Part shown: positions 24,600 to 36,500 of the stretch, piece after piece | Position numbering within the stretch: position 1 is the first letter of the stretch | How the letters are laid out: each line of letters begins with the position of its first letter | Assembly: GCA_036345935.2 (NCBI GenBank) | Contig: JADWOT020001577.1 | Location: forward strand, 248,001-312,000 | Direction of reading: 5' to 3' | DNA length: 64,000 nucleotides | DNA from: Taenia hydatigena | Taxonomy: Eukaryota; Platyhelminthes; Cestoda; Cyclophyllidea; Taeniidae | Notes under the pieces: generated by a model | Told to the model about the DNA's origin: nothing | The model's database searches: none | The model's input: the letters and a program-made list of their open reading frames with translations, nothing else | Position numbers and translations under genes: made by a program

Positions 24600-27500
24600 C
24601 TAAATTATAAATGTATTATAGAATCGACATCTCCAAAACGCCTGGCGAAGTTCGACGTACAGAGCCACGTCCACAAAGACTGAGGTATCGGGCATAGTAA
24701 GGCACTTCCACTGTCCGCTGGCGGCGTGGACGCTGGCTACTTCAACAAGGGTCTTCACTGCCTCTGGCCGTGGAGCCCGAGCAAGTTCGGAGGGTGCAAC
24801 CCAAGCCTTGGCGGCAGTAATACAGTCATCCAGACTGGCGAGACGCTGAAGGCTACTGCCACCGGGATTGGCATCAAACACGGATGGTGGTGGGTTGGGG
24901 AGAAGGAGGGCATTCAGACAAGTGGCGACGCAGTCGGCAGTTACAGAGGCAACGTAGCCGCCTTCCAAAACCAAACCGACTCTTCCTCCGGCTAAAGTCA
25001 TACACTGAAGGGTAGAAAGAATGTTTGTTCAGCTGAATCTCAAGCCTTCTTTGTGATAAGCTAGTGCTTCTGTGTAAAGAGTTCCAACGAAATTCGGGAA
25101 CGATATCAGATTTCGACGTAGCGAGGACCACGTAAACATTACCTGCCGTGTCATCCACGCAAAGGCTCCAGGAGATATCTCATACCCGCCCAGAGCACTT
25201 CCATGCCCAGCTGCTGCGTCGAACCCTGCAGAGACCAGAACCACATCTGGCGCAAATTCAGTGGCCAGAGGGAGCACAATACTGCGAAAGGCAGCCAAGT
25301 ACTCCGAGTCAGAGAGTCCCATTGTTCCTGACGTCTCTCCAATACTGCCTCCGCTACCCGGACATCGAGCCAACCCCGCATCCAGCGAACCGGCGGAGGA
25401 GGAGGCAGGTGAAGAGGTGCAACTCTGCACTACTCCACCTACCATTGTAGAGGAACAATCCTCCGGCACCCCACTGTCATTCGACGAGGCAGCCTTTGTA
25501 ATCTTCGCCAGACGCCAAGATTCGCGACGAACCGAAGCGACAGAACTGGCATCGGTACATCCCCAAGGAATGTTGACGATGTAACCACTATGACAGTGAC
25601 GCTGGAAGGAGCCCGTACCGGGGAAGAAAGTGCCCTGGTCATAGCGATGCAGAGAGATGTAGAGCAGGCCGGGGTGTTTTTCCGCAGCGAACTGTGTCCC
25701 ATTGCCATGATGAATGTCCCAATCAATGATGAGAACACGATTTGCCTGCCCGCTCCGCAGGATTGAGAGCGCAGCGATGGCTACGGAATTGAAGTAACAA
25801 AAACCCATGGCCTGATCGGGCTCAGCGTGGTGGCCAGGAGGGTGGACCAAAGCGAAGCCATTCCTTAGACGACCACAAGCGAGACTATGGGAAGAAGAAA
25901 GCAGGTATGCTAGCAGGTGAATCACAGGATACAAAAGTAGGATGCACGAGACTAACTTGTGAGCAAGGCAGAGAACCTGTCCAACAGCAAGTCGAGCAGA
26001 CTTAGAGGTAGTCTCGGGATTCCACACAGTGTCCGAGTCAACACCCACGCCACCACAATGGAGCGTGGCCAAGGAGGAGGCAGCCAATTTTCGTTCTCCT
26101 TTCTTAACTGACGCCTCCACATCCATAGCGAGTTCCACCATGCTTCCAAGACCTTCCATCTCCACATTCTCGTCCCCTTCATAGTCGGAGGCGGATTCAG
26201 AGCAATAGCGAGCGATGTGTTCGGGAGTGTGGAATAGGGCCAACTCCTCCTGCAAAATTGGATGGGGCTCTGTCAGCAGTGAGACAAAAAGCCAAGTGTT
26301 CTAACGAGCGAACTTTGGCCTAATATAAAGTCAAAGCCGTGCACATGAATGGAATGCTGATTAGAGAACTCTTAAGAAGGGCTTGCATGGGGTTAAAAAG
26401 GAGTTACTGCAAATACCTTAACCGAAAGCCCGCTTTCAAGTGGATGTTGGATGACAGATGGCCTCTCGTAAATGCTTTCTAAGGATAATCAGTGATATAC
26501 TTCAAAAGAATTCCAAGCACTACTGGCTATCAATCCATTAGTACCACCAAAAAGTCTTCAAATCGATGCACATCAGTGTTGAGCCATCAAGGAGAGCACA
26601 CTTTCCACGAAAACAATGCAGAACCTCAGAGGCTAATTTTAACCGCCCAACCTTTTTACCTCATTTTTGTCTTGTATCAGTCTATTTTAACGTGACAGTT
26701 GCATCCTACGTTGCTGTTACATGACACCATCGCGATTACCACCGCTGCACACGCATAAATTCAGTTCCAATCCCCTAGTAAAGACAAGTTACTTGCACTA
26801 CGAAGGCTGTATGCCCTGGAGTGTAACGGCAACTTGGAAGAGAGTTTGTGATGTTTCCAGCACTTGCTCCCAATCACCGACGATGATAATGAATCTCGCC
26901 TATGTAAAGCCGCCAAGCTCTGTAAAGTAGAGCTAGATCGGATCTGGTGTACCCCTAAGATTATAGCGTAATTAAACACGTCAGCGAAATCGCAGGTATA
27001 AATTTGGCAAAAATTTCACCAGATTTAGACATCCACTTCTTTCTTTGATGTAAAACGGTTCGCATGGCGCGATTTGAGGGAGGAAGAACGCGCTACTTCC
27101 ACCTAGCTGCAGACGCCTGAGAACTTCCCCGCCTACCGATTATACTACTCTAATGAGTGTCAGCTTCCTGGTTTCCTTAAGGAGTAATGCTTTGAGACTA
27201 CTTCCCATCCCATAGCAACCCTTTTAACTGACTGTAAGGGTCATGGAAGAGTTGAAAATCTAAGTCTCAAAGCGAGCAATGATGCAAGGATTATTCGACC
27301 AATGGAAACAGATCGTTCAATGTGATCCAAGACGTCTGAAGAACTACCACCATCCTTTGAAGTGACTTCATTTACTCACTTCTGACAGTCAATTTTAGTC
27401 GTGTGAGATGCCTAAGTTGGCAACAGCAACGATGAACGTGACCCCTGTTTTCAACAATGGAAAAGGTAGGTTTTGATTCGCTCTACCGTGATCATAAATG

Positions 27501-30500
27501 AGGAGGCCCCGGACCTAATCCTGTTAGCCAAAAGGTAGGTCATTAGAAGTGAAATGCCGATATCCAGCACTGCTGACAAGTGACAACTTTGTATGGGGAA
27601 AAATAGCGTGCAAGATTTCCAAGTGTAGGTGCCTAACTGCATCCAAAATTTTGTGCGAAATCACCAATGCCATAAATGCTTCCGGTTAGCACAACAAAGA
27701 GCTTGATTAAAGGGATTGGCGCTTCTGAAATACAGCCGACGGCGACTATGCAGCAATCTCCGCTGCACTACTCACACCCAAAGCTATTTAGCTGAGCAGT
27801 AAAAGGTGGCTTTTGCTGCTGTATTTCGCCATCAGTTTAAGTGGAGGCGACAAGACTATAAAGTTTGATCAAGTGGATAGAAACTCCCCCAAGTGGCATG
27901 ACAAACTTTATTAAACATCAAGACGTTGCGTGAATGGAGGAAGATGGGGGTGAGCACGTGCCTCCTCTCTCTCCCTCGCGCTCTGGTTGCCACGACAAAA
28001 AAAGAACACCACTGCAAGCTCGTTTTGGCATAAACAGACCGCGCTTAGCAGTTTGTGGTGCAAGGTGGCAGTTAAAAACAGCCCATCACAGCATTTGCCG
28101 TGGTGGTGGTGATGGCGAACATGTGCTCCTTCTTCCCTGCCCATTAGTCCTGGACTTACCCTGAGAGACTTGAATGTTATTTATGCCTCCACTTCAGAGA
28201 CTGGAAAAGCCAAAACGCAGGTTGGAGAAAAATCCACCACCTCCAAAAGCGCATTAGCGCCTTTGATTCATTGAGACAAGCCTATGAACAGCTATAGGTC
28301 ACGTGATTTTGATTTCGCAAATAGCTTCCACCAAAAGAAGGTCGGTTGTACTGACACTAAAAACTACAAGTGACCGGAAGGATGACACGATGGATGGAAC
28401 AGCGGAGAGTTCACCACCGCACAAAGTAAAAATTCACACCTCCTACCCTGATTCGTCATTTGGGAGCTAGTGCTTGAAACACAAAAAACTCTACAAATCG
28501 CCATTACAATTCAACCCGGCGGAGAAACTGAGTCAAGCTGAGCCGAACAGAGCTGCGTGCAGCAGTGGTGATGGGGACGGTATCATGTGATGGTGACAAC
28601 AAGAGAAGAGAGGATACAGTTTTTAGAGGGTTAGTCACGTCGAGTTTGAGTCATGCAAAACAAAAATGAAGGTAAAAAGTTGAGCGATAATTCACCATTT
28701 TTTGTGCGATTCGGTCCTACCCTTCAAGGCCCTAAATTATCCGTCTTGAATTCTCTGGTCTCATTTATCGCTACTACGGAAAGCTAATCTGAGGGTTGTT
28801 TGGGGAACATAGATGTGAAGACCCTCTGGCACCACATGACAGGGGTGATGGGAGAATGGGCACATACTCTCGTAGCCATTCGTGCACGCATCCAATGACA
28901 GAAGAAGGCCAGAGGAAGGCCCTCCGACAGTGCCAAATGGGAGTCCTGATCAGGAGTGGCAGTAACTGAGGTGGAGGAGAGCAAGCTGCGGGGTATCTGG
29001 AATCGTGAGCTGGCGATCCGCTCGAGGACAGAGATGATCCGCAATGGGTGCTCTGGATGCACCTGGGGATTATTTCCATGCGGGCAGAGGCAGACGTGCG
29101 ACAACATAGCCGGGTCGAAGAGGAGAGCTGTCCTGTGGACAAAAATGGGCGTGAATGGACTTTGAATGCTATTTATTTGGCCTTATCAGTCTCTCACTCT
29201 TCGTAAGGTCTATAGAATACCTAGAATGACCTTTTCATGGCATTAGAGAGTAATGAATGTCAAGTGTCAAACATTTGATCAACGTCAGTACTGGGCACAT
29301 TGCCCTGTTCAAGGATGAACACAAATGAGCCACCTGTCAGATGAAAGACCATAGCGGTGAATGAGGAGGATGATGGCCTAAAAGCAGTTGCGGTTGATGA
29401 GAAAGCTGTTAGTGGAGGGACGCAATGTAAAATTTACACCAGCACTATCGATGGCAAGTTTGTAGAAAAACTCGGCGGAATAAACCAGTGGAATAAGATT
29501 ATGGCATCAACAAGCAAATTATACGCAGAAAATGAAAATTCTAGGCCTAAAATTACCACACACTTGTCGTGTTTATAAAAAATACACATCATGTACAGCT
29601 AAATTTAGTTCTATTTTAGCACCTGGACCGTTCTAAGTACAGAAATTCAAGCGCCTGTAAGTCCAAATTTAGCATCTCACAGAATGTGAAGCATTTCGTT
29701 CTTGAGTATGGCAAAAATTAGGCGTGTGAAGTCATCTGAAAAGATACATTCCACACCCACTTCTAAAATATTTGAATTTTACCATATTTACAAGGTTTCG
29801 GTGAACCTATGTAACAATATTTTGCTGTGAAGGAGAAGCATGCGCATGGAATTGACTATGCCAGCGCAACTCAACAATTACACAACTTTGAAAGCAGTAA
29901 TTGACAGTCATTGATCAAAGGAGCAATGAATCGGGTGTATGGCGAGCTTGCTTGTGTGAAAAGGTCTTGGTTAGTGGTGGATTGCAATTTGCTGTCACAC
30001 TTTTACCGTTTCCGGTATGTAACCGAGAGTTGGTGCAAATCCTGACGATGAACAAAGCGCTTGATAAATGAAAGGAGGAGGATTTTGGCATGCTTGACAG
30101 AAATTGTAAGCGGGGGGTCATGTGGTTCACTCAAGATGTTGGCTGCTTGAGTCAAGAAAAGCGATTTTTATTGAGTTTATAATTCTCCATTAGATAATCA
30201 AGAGACCGAAAGACTGATCTGGCAAACCTACTTTAAGTGTTTACTTTCTACAAAACCTCATGCATTTAATTGTTCGTTACACTACCTGCGTTAAAAGCGC
30301 TTCGTTCACTTCGAAGGACAATGGAAGCGAACAGTAGTGCGCGTTTGGGGAAGCATGAAACCAACTAATGAACAAAAAGCAGGTGGCCTCCCCACTCCAC
30401 CAACTAATGAAGAACGGGACAGACTGGCCCCAATCGCTTGGTTCTCAAATCTCAAGGAACGGCCCAAACAAATGGACTTTTAGCATTTCGCCGGTCCTTC

Positions 30501-33500
30501 ATTCAGCAGCTCAAAGTTCAAACTGCCTTCGCTTCCGTTTCAGTTCCAAACTATCCACAAACCTGGTAGCAGATTCGGTTCTCCACACATTTTTCTCGTT
30601 TTCAAGATTCCAGAACTGTTTACCAGAACGAAAATGGACTCACTGCCTACATTTGATCTTTCAAACTATTATCCGACGACAGGAACCTTATACGAGGACG
30701 AAACTTTTCGATTTCACACCTAACAAGCTAAGCCAAACATACTCATTAGGGGCTGGAGAGTCACCAGTTCTTCGTTCACTGGCGGTAGTGGGCCAAGAAA
30801 GGACAGGTGGGAGGCCGTTCCAGTGCCTTAACAGCTCATCGTAGGCGCGTTCCAGAGCACCACACAGGAATTCGTGCGCCGCCGGCATCGGCGTTGTAGC
30901 TGGGGTAGTAGAGACGGCCATAGCCGGTCGTACCGTCTTCTCCTGCGGGCCACCCAAAGTCAGTGCAGCCAGCGTCTCCTGCGTCTCGCGTAGATTCTGA
31001 CTCACCTGTGTGCCTGTTGGGGAGAGATTAAGAGGTTTCACGTCTAGGCGAGGTTCCCAGAAGTACAGAGGACACTCGTTTTTTCTCTACAGTTCTCTAC
31101 TGATACATTCATACAACATTTAGTTAGTAGATGGAAGCCTTCGACAGACTTTTCAGTAGGAATGAACCATCTAGGACAGCCCGATGTACTGACTAAAATC
31201 GGAAGGCTGTCTCGACGCTAGCTTTTGTAAGGAACAAATGTTCACAACTGACTGTGATATAAAAAAATCTGTCTCGTGTAACTACACCCCAGGTGCTCCA
31301 TGTGGTGATGAAGAGTTGACAGGATTGAATGACCATTGTGGCGGTAAACTAGAAACTACCGCCCCTGGGGCCGGAACTGACGGTCATACGACAGTTATTA
31401 AATCTTTTCCACCCTTCAAATATCCTACCGCTGAACGACCATATTTGAAGCCTTGTTTTCTTTAAATGGATAGAAGTTAATAGATGGTAAAGTCTGCGAG
31501 GAGCCACCAATGAAGAAATAAATCATCAAAATTACGCCAACATCAGACATATCTTCCGTAAATTTAGCAACACGGGAGCACATTGGGGCCATGAGGTCAT
31601 GCCCATGCCTGAAGTCCTTTAATCCCCTAATCTCTTCCACAACGGCGCGTGCCTTATTACTGCCGTAAAGATGACGTGGCGAAACACATGAACATGAGTG
31701 GGTGCCAATTTCTTTGACTAAAGAGCAATTTATAGACAACAAAATCTGCAATAGCCCAGAAGAGAAGGACTAGAGAAAGTCGACAATAGGCCGATGGTAT
31801 AAATCGCTGTCAGAGATAGAAAAATGAGTGAGCTCATAGCCCATCTAGCATTTATAATGAGCTCATAGCAGCGTAGGATAAAAAGTCGTGTGTTATGATA
31901 TCAGAAATACACCCACTTGTGATTCAACTTATGAATCAACCGCGTGTGTCGGCATTACCACGCACGCATCTGCTCATCTAAAGGGCTGAATGAAAGAGAG
32001 AACGAAGGAGGAACTGATTAACGGATGAATGAAATCGCAGATGATGCATTAATCACCAGAACAGGGATTCACCTAAGAGTGGAGTCAGCAAACACATCTA
32101 ACATCTAATGAGAGCATTCAAAAAAGCGATCAGTCAGTCAGGCGCTTTGGCGAGCCAAAAATTAGGCCAAGTTAAAGGGGTATGAGAGACTAATGCTATC
32201 ACTTCCGCATGATCATGGCCCTGGCCTTAAATGGTGCCTCAACAAAGTACGTTACTTTAATTTATGGGACTTGGAGAGTCGCATTTACGTCACCTATGCT
32301 GTCAGCCTCTCTGTGTCTACAATAAGACTACTTCCATGATAAAACACCTTATCATTTCGCCTTCAGGGGTGAACGAAGCGTCAAAAGTGATAACGATGAT
32401 AGAGCCATCACTACGGCTTGCATTCAAATAGACTCCTTGGTTGTGGGACCGACTAAAACAACAGGAGTTCATGGTAATAAGACCACAAAGATTAGAGAAT
32501 AGCCCAGAGTAATTGGGGAAAATAGGATCCAAGAAGAAAACTAAATCAGAACTAAACCCCATGGAATGAACTTAGACAAGCGTCACTCCCAAAAGGCGAT
32601 TCGCATACAAATTGAGCTTGGTAGATAACGGTGACAGCGACGAGTAGAGCCATCGAATTTGGCAGTCGCCTTACTTTGATTGAAAGCTGCTGCCATAGTG
32701 CCCCTTAATCCTATTGCCACCACTTACGAATTTTGAACACACGAAAAAATATTTCTAGGGGCGCTACCTGGGTGTTCAGCTGTGGCCTTGTAAACTTTTA
32801 ATCCAGAACTATGAAAAAGACAGGAAGCGTCCGAATTCTACTTTCCATGCTAGTTTTCCTGTCTTCGAAAAGCCACAAACTCTGTTTGAGTCAGAAAGTT
32901 CTCATCTACTTGGTAATTTAAATAAAAAGTGTAAAAATCGTCTTACTTTTTTCTTAAAACGAGGTCGCGAAACAAAGGAGGATACTACTAGGTCGCTTCA
33001 CAAAAGCAGTAAGCACGCGAGGCACTGGTGGAGGCAACGTCTTGGCGCTACAAAAAAGTGCCTTACTGAGATGACGATTGAACAAGGAGGTAGTGAGGAA
33101 GTTGAGTTGCGATGGAGTGCCGCTGCCGCCACCCACCGGTTGGGAGCGACAAAGGGAGGTGAGAGGGGAGGCAATAGAGGCCGCCGTCTCTTGTAAACCT
33201 GACAGTGTGGTCGAGGCGGCAGTAGTGGTTGCTGTAGGAGTAGGCGGTGGAGCAGATAGCGACGCAGGATTGAAGACGGACAACTGCTTCGGTACTGAGG
33301 TATCCTGAGGAGGGAATAAAGATTAAGATAAATTAGGGTATAGACATCCATAGCTGGTTTGATATACTACCACACCTGCAGGAACTAACGCCTTGACGAA
33401 TCAGCAACAGAGCCATTCTATAGAGAAGGGTCACTATTAATAATCGCCAAACCTCTTGCTATAGCTAGTAAACCTCACTAGTCTGTGTTATAATGCAATT

Positions 33501-36500
33501 ACGAAGAAGTCACACAACGAACCCTCTTGCCTCAGGCGGTAATCCCCATTAATTTTAATCTTCTGTTGTCGTCAAGACGGACCCTCAGCTTCCCTAAAGG
33601 AGTTAACTTCCTGACAGAATAGGACCAAAGCCTCATTTCCCATCACAGCCGATTATGACCGTTTGTCCTAACCTACTTGGAGGCACATTGCTGTCTTACT
33701 TAGGAGAGCAAACACACCATGGATCTATAATAGAGGCGTTATTTAAGCAAAGAATGAAATTTCCACCTCTTGTCATCCCGCCTCATCGTTTACCTCGGTT
33801 GCTTTCAAAGAAGCCTTGCACTCTTAAAAAAATTAACTTTTACATAGAGCAAAGAAATAACCATCCACAGAGGAAACAAATGCAAAACATGCCATAAACC
33901 TCAAAGCGGCATATTTATTATCATTTTAAGGGACAATTCACCTCCTATGGCCCCAATAACTACGAGAGGTGAAAAAATAAAGGTAAACGGCTTTGTTTTA
34001 TTCCAAGTTACCTTATTTACCTCCTTTGCCACAAGTAAAACGAGTGGGAGCATCGGGGTTAAATCTCAACAGGAAGCATGCCAAATTCCTTTTGAGAACT
34101 GTTCTTTAGATTCACTCAAACATTAAGTGCTTCAAAGTCAGACGCATAAACAGGTCACAATCTTCAGAGTTCCAAGCTAGAGTTATGAAAACTCAACCCA
34201 CAAAATTCCATATAATCAGACCGTGGACTCTCCCTCATCTTCCTCCTGCACCTATCACCTCCATGGATCTCGGTTCTATGCGAAGAGATCATACGGAAGA
34301 GAGAGGGACAAAAGTAATCCTTCTCCATTCCTATCCCTGTCACCATTCCTGGGAAATAAGAAATAAAGAACCTAGATCAGACCGTTAATCCGCACTTACA
34401 CCCACCCCTTCGCCACATCTAATGGCTCCAGTGGTCTTCGTTTTCACGCTGTCGGTAAGAACGGTGCCAATGAATAAGCATAGCAAATACGATTCGACAG
34501 CCATAAGCGCAGAAGTGAGGCCGATGGAATCTGGTTTAATTAGCGTTATTGCCTGGAAGCACCGAGGACACGCTTGTTACATTCAGCCAGAGGTTAACAG
34601 AAGCCAAACACCTGGAGCATAAAATGGTGGGATTCAGTCTGCCTTCAATAAAAACGGAAATAAAACTGTTTTCATCAACACCGATTCGTCCCGTAATAGA
34701 CCATAAGGTTTACTTACAGACATAAAATGTCAGAATCGTAGAATCGACTTATGAAGGTGCCTATTTTCGGTGGAAAAAACATTCCCGCCTACTTTAGGCG
34801 CACCAACATTCCGACGGAGCAAAAGTACACGGTCCCCCCGGTAAGTGAATAAGTAGATGTGCTGGACACAATTTTTGGACGACATATTAGAGGGGGGAGG
34901 CTGCTTTTGTCAGTCGGTAGGAAAAATGGTAGATCACCCATTTGTAGGACGACAATAAGGATGCCTGTTGCGCCCCTTTGTTTGTCAGACTGAAATAACA
35001 TCTATCGGAGGGCGTAGAAAGCCTTTGATAAACTTTTAGTTACATTGGTAAAACACCCCCACAATCGAAATTGGTTACTGTTAGAATTAATGACAATCCA
35101 CCAAACCGAAATCGGAGCAATCATAATTAAAGACGACAACAATCTGAAAGAGAAAGGCGCTTTCAAAAGAACTTTAGCCATTGAAAGCGAAAGTTTGTTT
35201 GACCAATCTAACATCGTCACCGTTTCTGGTTCGTAACCTTGCTACCTCAAGCGGAAAATAATGATTTTCACTTTTGACCAAACCGCCAGCCACCAAAGCC
35301 TTTTTAAAGGTCGACCAATAAGTTAACGAGGTTGGCTAGGTAGATTGAAGCCGTAGGTGCTGTTTCACTTTGGCATAATGGGGCTCCAGATTTATTTTCG
35401 CAGTAGCAAAACCCTGGCTTAGTCAGCGCTCTTCGCCAGAGGTCCCAGTCACTAGCATGCGGAAAATGTAAGACTTATGGCACTGGCAACTAATTCAACA
35501 CTCACAGACAAGCCTAACACCCTGCAGACCACTGCCCTGTGATCAATGCCATTAATTTCTGCTATCAAAGGCCAACTCTCAATAGCCGTGTGCACGCGCT
35601 GAGATGCACCTTGAGAGGTGATTCCATACACACACACACATGCGATAGAAGTTAGTAGATAAAATGACGCGAATTGGCTTCATGTAGCACCATTAAATCT
35701 GTCGGGATAACTAATCAGCCAAGTCCTGATGCCAAAAATTCACACTGAGTCATATCAGCTGGGACCGGTTTATAACTCACTTTATTTCAACTAAAAGACC
35801 TTTCAGAGAGGACAGTAAGCACGCACTTTCAGTTATTCTAGCTCTCAAAATCTGGCATCTTGTGGCCAAAGTCAATAGAGGGGCCTCTAGCAACAACAGC
35901 ATGCCTTTTGTCAAGGTTTTGCTTTTCAATGGTAGGATGTCGTCCAGCTGGATGAATTTTATAATCCTCCTTTACTCTTTAAAGCAAAGAACAAATACTC
36001 CTCAGGTGGTGAATCAAGAACTTACTGATTTGCAATATTTGTCACTGAGCGAATTTAATTAATCCTAGTAGGCGGAATATGGGGAACTGATCCAGAGTCA
36101 AAGCTCTAAAGAGTAGTTAGTCTAGCAACGGAGATGTCCAATCCACTGTCTTAATTTGCCGCTGTATCACCAAAAATTCGTCTCCTCTAGTTTATCATAA
36201 ATGGCTAGGTGACAGTTATAACGCAGCCGCTTCCACGTCCAACTTTTGCTTGCCTTTGTCCAGCACCCGAACGCTAGCTCAGGTCTCTCCCACATGGCAG
36301 ATGGGTCATGTCATAGGAAAACTTATGCACAACAGTTATCGTAAATTTAAACATGGTACAACTACGTACCCGAAGCGCCTCAAATTGTTGCATAAGGAGT
36401 GATATATCCCCAACAGAAGCTCCACCACCACCGACCGTCACTTGTCGTTGGTGAGAGCAATCGCTAGCCAGGCGCCGTAGCGATTCACTCGGAGAAACGG

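Noticed and set aside
24726..24995. Plus-strand frame over the HDAC last exon
   Set aside because: Shadow of the catalytic-domain exon on the other strand.
28706..28740. Spliced-leader RNA gene (CGGTCCTAC... stretch)
   Set aside because: Only a few bases resemble known tapeworm spliced leaders, and there is no donor or Sm site in the right place.
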